This document shows, piece by piece, positions 50,201 through 62,200 of a stretch of 64,000 nt of DNA. Positions within the stretch are counted from its first letter, which is position 1; each line of letters starts with the position of its first letter. A program made the position numbers and the translations under genes. The notes under the pieces were generated by a model that was given only the letters and a program-made list of their open reading frames with translations, had not been told where the DNA came from and did not search any database. The stretch is from Crotophaga sulcirostris (lineage: Eukaryota > Chordata > Aves > Cuculiformes > Crotophagidae). The stretch is taken from contig VYZB01000240.1 in the NCBI GenBank assembly GCA_013397455.1, positions 972,230-1,036,229 on the forward strand. The letters are read 5' to 3'.

Positions 50201-53200
50201 AAATGTTTGAATCTTCAAAACCACTACAGAAAATGCCACATTTAGAAGCATTTTCAAAATTGTATTTAGAAACTGCTTCTTCCTACCAAACTGCTGTAAC
50301 TCCCCAGTATAAACATTGAAAGACGTAAAGAGAGAGAAAGGTGTATGATAAACTACTTCAAATATCCATTATTTGTTTTAATTATGTAATTTAAAAGCTG
50401 AACTTCCACTACACTTCCCATTAGCTATGGAAAAGCAATTAGTTCTCTACTCCACAGCAAAACTTTGGAAACTCCCCTAGGGCTGATGACACAACTAAGA
50501 ACAGAGTTGCCAACAATGGGGCTTGGAATATGGAATCATAGAATGTCCTGAGACAGAAGGGACCCACAAGGATCGTCAGGTCCAACTCCAATCCCTGCAT
50601 AGAAAAACCCCAGCTTTGTTAGGGTGTTCAGACAGCTTTTACAGGAGGATAAAATTTGAAATAAAATTCACAAGCACAGGGGAAGTGAAACAATTTTGGT
50701 TAAGTTTTTAAGTTATTTCCTTTCTACCTCCACCCTTTCTTTAATATCCAGAGCTGTAAAAAATATTATTAAACAAGCATTAGCTAAATTTTATTTCAAA
50801 TTTTATCCTCCTGTAAAAGCTGTTTGAACACCCTAACAAAGCTCATTTCAGCACTTATTACTTGTTTAATCACTACAACCAATGTTATTTCCAATAAGAA
50901 ACCCTCAACTGAATCTTTAAAACACACTTAAGAAATAAAAGTCATTGCAAAGTTCTGTGTGCCTGCTATGAGCAAACCAAAAGCCATTAAACTGTAAGGT
51001 CAAAAAATTCAGGCTCCCAAATCCCATAGCAAATAATCTGTAGATTGAAGCTAACATCATCATCCATCAGCATCTTACACCTGTGTAAACAAACACCCTA
51101 CAAACCAAAACAAATTCTCTCCTGCTAACCCTTATTTCCAAATTTCAACTATTTCATTTCAAACTGAACAGAAAGGGAAAAAAAACAACTTTATCCTGTG
51201 AAGTGGAGAGTACTATGGGTAACATCTAACAATGGAAGTGATAGCATCTCGGACTTTGACTTTGAAATAAAAATCCTTCCTCTAGTCCAGATCTGTCCAA
51301 CCAAATTAGAAACCACATCAGTGCCTACCGATAACCCGATGTACAATGATGACACAAAACTGCTGAGCTTGGTAGACTCTCTACTTGAGCAGGAGTTTTA
51401 TTTATTTTATTTAGACTGACTTCAAATCCTGATTGACAGTATTAAAATAGAACCTCTAGCAATGGAGTTGACTACAATGGGCTTCATGGAGGAGACAACC
51501 ACTTCAAAACATGCTCAGAGAGAAGACAGACATGAAAACAAGTAAGTAACCCCTCCATCCAAACTTTATTTCTTCTACCAAGCATCTGTGACTACCTTCT
51601 TGAAACACCACGATTCTCAGATCTCGTTACCCTTTCTCTTATGACACCCTGAAAAACTAACTACAATTGCTCAATATTCTCATCCACACTCTGCCCTTGT
51701 TTTTCTTCATTTTAACTTCTTCCCATTTTGTTATTTTCTCCACCAGAGAAGTAAGGGCACCCTTCCTTGCTAGTGCTAAGGCAATACTTTATTTTTCATG
51801 CACATGAGAACAATAAGGCTGCGCTCTTGAATTTTCACAGAGGTACTTCCAAGATGGAAACCTCTGAGATGCAAGAACTATTTGGAAATGGTAATTTCAG
51901 GACTAAGACAAAATGTGATGGTTTACCCTCTTCCGGTAGTTTTTCCCTTCCAGAAAGTGATGCAGAAGGATTCATGTCAGCACTGTCAGCTGATAAAGGC
52001 TGCGTGTAGCTACCTGCATAAATACAGTTGATCTCAGAACAAAGGGAAAGGCCTTTGGGTTTTTTGAAGCTTCCAAAACCACCTCATTTTCAGAGATTTT
52101 AGAAATTTTGCAGTACTCCAAATGCAAGCAGCTTCCTCCTTGAAGCGTGATGTCACAGTGTCACAGGACCAGGAAAGTCCTTATCAGTATGTTCTGCTTC
52201 ACAAAGTTTTTGCATGGGAACACAAGGATATTACATGCAGGCTATCGTAAGGTGCAAGGTCAACTAAAATCGACACTTTGTTCCTCTGAACAAAGTCAGG
52301 CCATTAATGAGGAAGCAAAAGGCTCCTGTTAACCTGCTAGTAAGCCTCCATGAGCATGAATGTTTGCTGAAATAAGACAAATACATTACACCTACTCCCA
52401 AAAATAACAGTGGAGTAGGAGGAAGCAATGGTCTCACTTAATCCTGTCACATAAGAGATGATTTATTTCTAGCAACAAGATAGCAGTTTATCTGGCTTGG
52501 TCCAGGGCCAAAGTGACTGGCAAAATCATTTGGAGAAAAAAATTTCCTGTTAGATACCACATGCTCGCTCGTACAGATGAATAACCCAGGGTTACAAAGC
52601 TTGTAACAGCTCTGATTATCCAGCTGTTTGCTATAAGCAAATCATGACTGGCTTTTAGAAAACAACAGCTATTTTTTCACATAGGAACCTGAGCACCCAC
52701 TTGGCTCACAGGAAGCTGCACAATGCCAAAATCCAGAGACAGACCTTCAACTGGCAGACAAAGCCAGTGACTTATCTCTTGGTTAATGCCATTAGTTCCC
52801 AAGCCAAGCCTTGCCCATCCCACTCACCACTTCAAACAAGGATGCTGACTGAACAGCCAAACGCTGCACAGCCCAGCAGAGACTCAGGGAATGCTGCTTC
52901 CACCTCCCTCATGGGATTTGCTTGGGAAAACAAACCAAATTTGGAAACACCTGGTGTAAGTGACACCAGACAAAAGACACTAAAAAAAATATTAGCGATA
53001 ATCCTGTGATTTCTGGAGACTTTGCTTGCTCAGATAGCCAGGAATCGTGGCAAAAGGGATGCGGGTGGGATTCCCACTCTCCTGACAAAACAACACTCAC
53101 TCATCAAAATATCCTAGGATGGACTCAGCCCAGATCTTTGCCATAGAGACAAACACTAAATGTGTTAAGCAGTTAATGAAGTTTGTTATCTAGGATAACA

Positions 53201-56200
53201 TGTTCTCTTTACATTTCAGTCTTGGAAGTTTAAAGAATCAATATATGGACCAAACCCTTACCTTCTCCACATCCTCTGCCTCAGTCGCTGTGTACTGCAG
53301 AATTTCACTGGACTCACTGCAAAGAGAAAAACTTGAATTCACCTGATACAACTGCTCTACCCATCCTCTCCCCTGCTCCAAAACAAAACAGAAATGAAGT
53401 TCAAAGAAACAAACACAGAACCAGAACCATTACAATTTTCTTGAATACTTACAGAGTTCTTACTGGTCTGATAAGAATTCTGTTGCAAGTTGTTTCTTTC
53501 CTGGTATAAAATTGTTTTTAAAGGGCAAATGACTTGTGGTATCTACAGAGTTTCAGTTAAAATAAACTAAAATAAAAAAAAAAAATCAAAGCAATATATT
53601 TGTCTCCATTTCACTAAAGTGGACACTTGCCCCAAGTCAAATTGCCCATTGCCCAATGTATTTAAAGTCAGGTGGAATTTTCAACCCACCCAATTCAAAA
53701 GTTCAGCACACCTTCCTTTTCACAAGTACATTAATACCTGTGGGTAATTTCTAAGAGAATATATTCATTCACTACTATTTACCAAGACCAAGATAACTGA
53801 ACTGATACCTCGTCGGCAGCAGGATCTGTAAGTACAAAAACATCTAAAATAGGTAATAGCTTCCTAATTACAAGATTGATAGTAGCTCTGAAGAGAAGGA
53901 ATTGGGGGTGCTGGTGGATGAGAGGCTCAACATGAGCAGGCAATGAGTGTTTGCAGCCCCGAAAGCCAACTGTGTCCTGGACTGCATTCACAGAAGTGTG
54001 ACCAGCATGGTGAGGGAAGGGATTCTGTCCCTCTACTCTGCTCTCATGAGACCTCATCCGGAGCCCTGTGTTCAGTTTATAAAATGCCTTTTATTCCTAC
54101 AAACATTGGGCTCTTACAGTCAGCCACTCAACTGGTGCTCCTAGCAGTGGAACCACTTAAAGAACTGGTTCTCAACTGGAGAACAAAGCATAAAGCCTCA
54201 CATGACTCTTCAGTCAAGAGGAATATAAACAGCCTCCTTCCCAAGGGAGCTGCTGTGACAGTACAGCATGTGGATTCACATTTTCAAGATCAACCACGAG
54301 TAATCAAACGGAGAGGTCAGACTTCACACTGTGATACCAGCAATTGCATTAACACTGTAGATCAAATCATTGCAGATTACTAAGGCTTTCATTAAGCAAA
54401 AACAGCTGCTCGGTGGAAGCAGTTTTGGATATGAAAAATAACATTAGCGGTCTCAGGCTAAAGGAAAAGAAAATCAAATGAAAACCAAAAGCTGTTCAAA
54501 ATCACAAGGTAGTCCTTGCCACAGCACTGGGCTCACAAATCACTATCAAAAGAAACATGAGAAGACGTTCATCAACATGTCAGAACAGAAAGGCAACATC
54601 AATTTTAAGACAGTCAAATATTAACTACAAAACAAATCACTTCAAGCAGCATTAAGTGCTCCAGTTAAATGGAACAAGGTAACAGGAATTTTGTTAAGTA
54701 TTGGGCTATTATTCTGCTGCATTTCAAGAAGAGCAAGAGAACAAGCAAATATAAGCTTGAACATCGCAAGTATGCAGTAGTTTGTTCAACAGTCTATAAT
54801 TCTTTTGAGCCTGTTTGAACCAGATTTTGGTCATCCTCAAGAAACAGGGCATCAAATCCCTCTTAGCCTGCCTAGAGACTAACAGCCAGGCATGAAGTTA
54901 GTTCACTGCATCAATGTGCAAGCTGGGAAACAGTTAAAGACAGCTGAAGCTTCTGTACATTTATCCAATACATGAGCCATCGGTGAGGTCCAGAGATACG
55001 CAAAGCTGACGTTTTGCACATCCACAACTCCCCCACACCAAGGGGACAAGAGATGTCCTTCAGACCCGAGCACAAAGATTGATCTGACAAGCTATTGTGA
55101 GCCCATCTGCTGATGAGGATGCCAACCGGAGGGTGTTTGCTTAACAAGTGCACTGACCATGTACAAACAAAGGGGGACGAGTTGAAATCACAGCAGGACC
55201 CGCTGGTCTAGGAGTCAGCCTCACTAAACACCACAGTGTATTTCTGGGGCTCAATTTGATCCAAAGATCAAGCAGCATTTTCCTCCTCACCAGTAAATTC
55301 AACACAGTTCTGCCCTCAGGGGGGATGACAGACCCAAGGCTTCCCACCCTCCCTCTCCATCCTTAGCTCCTGTTTCCATCCGATAGCCACGTGTTGGTCA
55401 CTAATGTGTGGGGGATGCACTGGGAGGCAGCTGACCATACCCTGCACCAACAACTCCTGCCCTCTGTGAACAACAAGCTCAATATGAAGTTATTCACTTC
55501 AGTTGCTGACAGTGCAATTTACCCTGGGAGATGGAAGAAGGAAGTGAGGGGAAAGGAGCAGGTGACAATATACCTGAAGATTTATTAACACTTAAAGTAT
55601 AACTCGATCAGCTTCATGCACATACCAAACCTTGCACGATAACACATCATTTTGATGTAAAGCAGGCCTGGCTCTGTGACCTTTAAGAGTTTCCCTACCA
55701 GAAAGCTCTTTGTTTATGAGGGACCAAAACTGCTTGCGTTCACGTGCTTTTAGATTTTTAGGACAATTTGATTTTTGATAGAGCTCTTTTATAAGAATTG
55801 GGAAAGCTGACAAACTGTAAAATTCTCATCTATTTACAGTGCACAGATTCTTGCTTCCCAGCTAGAGAAGGCCAGAGGACCTCAGAGAAGAGTCCTTTTA
55901 GTCTCTCGGAGCAGGTAGCAGTACAGTCGGTATTTACCAGCACCAACAAGTCCATCATCCTTTTCAAACGTGGAAGGCTGTCAGGTCTTATGCCTCATGA
56001 GTAGAGAAACAGAACTAAAAATGGGAACAGTCTCTTACCTGAAAGCCTTTCTCCTCTCCCTCCACACCACTACCAAGAAACTGGCGAAAGCTATGACAAC
56101 TGAAAGGAATTCTTAGGAGAGAAAAATTCCAAACTCTCCAGAAAGGTCTGAGAAGAGCTTATAATGCACCACGCTCTCCTCAGGTCACACAAACACACAG

Positions 56201-59200
56201 CTATAGGTATGGTATTCTAGACATCATTCCAAGAAAGAGCTCCAACCACTGTTGCAAGCTAACAAAAAGAGAAGCAAAGGTGTCAACACCAATCACTGTC
56301 AGAAAGGGAAATTGTTTTTGCAAAGCAATCAGACCAGATTCCTTGCTTTGCTCCTGAAGTAGTAGTTTTGTAGTTCTTATAACTACAAAAAGTTTATGCT
56401 TCCCTGTATCTGACTTCATGACAGCAAAGCTGCAATGCCTTAAGATAGCAGGAGAAGAAAACACACTGAAGATCAAGGGTCACCAGCTTTGCAACATATT
56501 AGGCAGGCCAATTAATAAAATCCAATTAATTGACTATTGTATAATAAAGCACTTCACCCACTCTAAATCTGTTAAGTCAGAAAAATATCGCTTTACAAAG
56601 CTGACACCAAAAAAGAGTTTATTTTTTATCTTCCAGTACATTAACCCTGGCATCAGGTTTCTTGGATGCCCAAGGTAATGACACGTAGGTACACGTAGTT
56701 GTTATGTCATGGATGCAATTCCCCATCATTAGGGCATAACAGCATGTCACACAGCACAAGGAGGATTTCTCACATGATGTTGATTTTATTTACTTGTATT
56801 AGAAGAGATTTTAGGCTTTGCACACATTTTTACTTAGACTTAGCAGACAAAATGTTTTGGTTTACTAACCTGATCTCTGGTAAGAAGGTTTTCTTATAAG
56901 CATCCTCGATGTTCTGGAGATACGAAGGAGACACCTTTTTCTCATATGGCTAGAAACAAACAGAAAACAACATTGTGAAATGAGTTTCCTTTCTTTTCCC
57001 ACCAGCGCAGATTCCAGCCAGGGCAGATGGTGGAGTGGTGCCTTCTGCTAAGAGCTCACTCTTGTATCAGCAGTCAAACATCCACATGAACCACGTACAC
57101 ACTAACAAAACTTCAAGAATTAAGACATATGTAGTGTTTAGAATTTCTTAAGTGGCATTAATCATCTGGAGTACCCTAAGGAACTTGTCAGTCTGCCCTG
57201 TTCTCTGCTTTGCCCTGTACTATTGTGTCCATGGTTTTAATGATTGCCCGAATGAGCAAGATTCTTCTGATGTGCCAGTGAATCCAGAGAGAAAGGGAAA
57301 GGTAAATTAAACAGAAGGTAAAAGCAAAAAACTCTCAGCCATAAACCAAGAGAACCATACACCAGCAGTCTCAAAAAGATAAGCTTTCCATGGACTGACC
57401 GATCCTGGCTACCAGCACATTCCAGGAAGTTATATATCTTCATCCAGAAAACAAGAGAAGATTGTCTGAGTCTGCTTCTTCAACCAGAGGGCCTCTGCTT
57501 GCTGGGCCCACTGGAGGGCTTTTCTTTTTCCAGTGCCCTGCAGCAACAGCGCGCTGAATGCCAATGAAACACTCCAGTGCCAAGAAGGAGGCGTGCCCCA
57601 AAATACCACCCCCAAACAAGCACTGGTGTTCAGCAGTGCCACTGCCCCAATGAGGTCACAAGTAACACCAGCAACTTCTGCCAGAAGGTCTCCAAAACAC
57701 CACTGGCCTCTATGCTCAGAATGGCCAAGAATTCTCAAGTTCCCACAAAGCTTATAATTCTGGCCCCGGAGTTGCTAAAACAAAAAAGCTGTGGTTTTCC
57801 TAGACAAAAGTATCTTGTTCCCTAGAGCGCAGAGGCACGTTCAAGCCAGGGTCTAAACTGCTGGAGGGTAGAAAGGGAGAAGCATTCAACCAGATAACTC
57901 CACAACTTAGGCCACGCAGATCACAGAGCAGCAAGGAGAGCCTTCCATTTACAGCTTGGAAGTCACTTCCCTTCGGCGACCATCAGGCTCCCTCTTCAAT
58001 GAGCAGGAAACTGCAATGCAAAACGCTCCCAGCTCACCCCAGTACGCTAACGCACGCAGACAGGCATCCAGAGAAGCAGGCACTGCCAAGCATTTCAGAG
58101 GCCTCAGAATTTCTTAGTAAGAACCAGACTTTTCTTTGAATCTACCAAGCTTTCCACAGACAAAGACTTCGCTTGATTACAATTTCAGTCCTTGAACCAG
58201 GTACAAGGTAAACATTTAACATTGTTTAACTCTCATGACACACCTGAGAAAAATACAAACACACATCCAAATATCATAGAAGGGGGAAAAAAATCCCAAA
58301 CTGAAAAACTTACATAGATCAGTCATTATACAAAAGTACCCTACAGATTTCCAGATCCAAAACTATTTCAATAACCCAGTAATCCAATTTCTGACACAGT
58401 GAGAGACAATAGAGATAGACAATGGGGACAATGTAGAGGGACAATAAGGACAAAGGTGAAAATGGGGATGGACAATGGGGACAATAGAGACAATGGGGAA
58501 AATCGGGCCAATGGAGAGTAACAATAACGATGGACCATAGTGACAATGGCAAGGAACACAACTGTCAAAGACCAACAATATGTAAGAGTCACATATCATG
58601 ACCTCAGACCTGATTGAAGTTGCACTAGTGACAAAAAATAACTATATTTCTTATCAACTTTTTATTAGATTTGCCAGAAGGCACCCTGCATTTTCTGTCT
58701 CATGGAATACCTGTTCTAAATTAGTTTTAAGTTTAAAATTGGTGGGCTTGCTGTGTTACTACAAAAGCGTAAAGCAGCAATTTTCTTCATTTCAGAAAAT
58801 TAACTGAACTTGCTGATCACAAGTGACACATTAACACCAACACAGGTCTGAAACAGCAGACAGCTGGGGAAGCTGGAGAAGAAGATAGAGGGCTGGGGCT
58901 TCTGACACTCAGGAAGCACAGATAATCTCAAAGCATGCTGCAAGAAGCACATTACCTGGACATGACTCCTGAAACAGCAGCTACAAAAGCTGGGTTTTAA
59001 GGGTCGATGACTTTTATGGAGCTTCTCATTATAGAAATGACAGCATATTGATGCAGCCCAAAAAGCTGGGGTTTTTATTTTTAGAGCAAGCATACCAGAA
59101 CACCCACTCAGCCATCACCAACGCACAGTTCTTGCGCCTAAGGGGATGAGAAGTTTTCCAGAAGCAGAATTCTGCAGCAAACCCCACAAGACTCCAGCAG

Positions 59201-62200
59201 AAGGGCACCATTCCAACAGACATTGACAGGCAGTAGTAGCAGCAAGGGACAAAATTACCTCGCCTTTCTCCTGAATCCTCTTCTGCACGTCTGGGACAGG
59301 TACATCAATATAAATGACCAAGTGAGGCGGTAGGAATTCAGAGATGCTGATCTCTTTGATCTCCTTGTAGTGATCAAGACCTGCATAAAACACAAAACCA
59401 AACACAATGGAGAGCTAAAGGCGGCTTAGCTGAATACAAGCACACAGAGGAGTGCAATGGGAACAGCATTAAAGTTATAACTTATTGGGTAATGAATTTG
59501 TAATGATTTCTTGAGTGCTTTTTCCTGCATTCGCTAAACGCATTCTATTTGCAGATAAATCACATACCCCACCTTTGTATTTGTAGTCTCCTCTTATTGA
59601 CTGATATAGCAAGTTCAGGGTAGGTTTTTCCTCAAACAGTTTATTCTAAAAGCTTCCTGAATCCTATCTTCCAGAACCAGAAAGTAAACCACAATTAAAC
59701 TACCTGTCCTATAAGACTAACATCGGTTTGATCAAAGAAGGAATTTATGTCTGACTCAAATTTAGACAAACCTGAGTTCTTTCCCCATCATTTAGAGACA
59801 ACCCCTCAAAACTGCAGTGCTCAGGTCACCTGAGGTGACCACTGATTGGGGCTACCTTCACAGGCTCATACATGAAATAAATAGCCCTGTCCTACCACAA
59901 AGACAACAGCAAAGAAAAGGTGATGATGGAAAAGTCACTTTCAAGAAGACTTTGCAAGAAGCACTCCATTTCCCACCCTGGCAGGAAACCTAAAGATCAG
60001 GTAGGCATGCGCTGTGTCCTTCAATGCACACACAAAATCATGTTGAGGTAAAGCAAATATTTTAAGAGGTCACCAACCCAGCAGTGTCCCTCTTCACCTC
60101 CATTGGAGGCACGCTCTGCATTGCTGTTGCTCGCGTAGAGCACAGAGGTATCGAGTAACAGCAGATCTCCTCTCCAAAAACACAACAATTGGACTCCGTT
60201 TTGGAGGACAGGACTGAAGGATCTCAGCTTTCCAAACAGAATAATGTATCTGAGAGGAGCTGGTCAGGTCTGTGCCATTGCGTTCTTCTATCACATCAAT
60301 AATCTGAAGCATTTTTGGGGTAGTAGTTGGGGATTAGGAATCTGCACAGGATCAGATTACAGCAAAATAACTTCTTTTAGCATGCAAGCAACTTACACCG
60401 CTTGTGGATGTAGCCTTCTTTAAACATTGCATCCAGAAACACAAAGTCGCTGTAGGGAGAGCGCTCCAGCACCACACCTTGTCCTGCAATTGAAAGTAGT
60501 TTCAGTCAGCGAGGCCCAAAGAAACTGCTGGCAACAACGTTTGGAATTAAAGACAGTCCTGCTCTTACAGTCAACTTACAGACTGCTTTTCTAGAAATTT
60601 TAAATAAGAAAACAAGTTTTTGGTTCGCACAAATGTACTGGATACATATGCTGAACACACCTGCCTCGCTCACACTCTCCCACTGGGCCTACCAGTACCA
60701 CACCTCAGTAGGATTAGATTTAATGAATGCATTTACATTTGTGTCTGAAATTTCCTGGCATTCACACCTTGTCATCTTTTTTTGAAAAACACTTATGAAA
60801 GTACAAGCAACAGGTAAATCAGTGTTGGCATAGGAAATCTTTTCTCACCAGAAGGCAGTCAAATTATAACAATACTGCCACAAAATAGTATTTAACGAAA
60901 CCAAAAAGACTGAACAAGAGTGACGATCAGGAACTAAGGCTAGGGAGAGTTTTAAAAAGGCTGTACAACTCACTGCTGCCTTGGCATGTTTAAAATGTCG
61001 CTTTGAAAACAATTCTAGAATCGTAGAATGTCCTGAGTTGGAAAGGACCCATAAGGATCATCAAGTCAAACTCCTGTCCCTCCATAGGACAACCCCAACA
61101 CTCACACTGCATGTCTGAGGGCATTGTCCAAATGCTTCTGGAATATTGTCAGGCTTGGCACCATAACTGCTTCCCTGGGGAGCTGTTTCAGTGCTCCACC
61201 ACCCTCTGCGTGAAGAACCTTTTCCCAATATCCAATCTAACCCTCCCATCTTCCTGCCATTCCCTTGGGTCCTGTCATTGGTCACCAGAGAGAAGTGCGC
61301 AGCACCTGCTCCTCCTCCTTCTCTTCATCCTAATCATCAGGGATTGCCAAATTAAAACTAATGAAATGGTCACTAGTAAGTATTTCCTTTGCTAAAAATG
61401 ATACAAGATACTGTTCTAACAAAACAAGTGAGGTATTACTCTAAAAGGACTTCTAAACTGTGCTCACTAAGGGGAGAAATATAAAAAGCATAACAACGTA
61501 ACAGCTTTTCATTTAAAAATGCAAATACTAGCAAATCTCCTCAGAACAGCTTACTCACAACTTGCACTCGTAAGTTAATTTAGAAATGACATTTAATTAC
61601 TCTGAAATCTAACCTGTGGCCAGCAGATGCTCCAAGGCATCAGCATACTGTAAAACGCGGTTACCAAACAGCCAAGCTTGCATTCGGTAAGAGTGTCCAT
61701 CAGGGCATTTGGGGTCATTGTAAAATCTCTCCAGGTTACAGAAACCATTAAATTTCTCAGGCAGCAACGTCCCGTCTCCCGTGATTCTGTTTATGTAATG
61801 GATGTCTGCTTCTGGGAAATATTTCATTCCTGACAAAAAAGAAAATCACAGAAGAACACCAATCAAAATAATAGTTTTGTCTGTGGGCAGTCATCACCTA
61901 TTCAGCTCAGTTAAATCTAGAGCTCTACTTTAAACAGCTCTTGAAAACAGCACAAAAACCTGTGGTCAATCACATCACTGACGGCAGAGAAACCCTCATT
62001 TGAAGCACTGCCACCTCTCACCACTGCAGTGAGTGCTGAGCTATCATTCTAAACAGAATTTTTTGCCACCAGCCCTCCAATGCCCTTGATACTCTGCGTA
62101 CGCCCATGCAGAACATCCTGCCTCTCAAAAGTGCTCCGTGACTCCACCAGAGCTCAGCAAGCAAACCAACTTCTGCAGAACTGAAATTTCATTCATGACA

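Larger units (their letters stand above)
48549..53261 (-). other. NDUFA10: NDUFA10 intron 7 (4.7 kb)
   Basis: The intron starts GTAAGG and ends TTCCAG. It contains a short minus-oriented CR1 end at 50532-50610 and the 56-bp inverted repeat at 50612-50843. The rest is AT-rich sequence with no exon-like segment that I can see. Confidence 0.85.
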
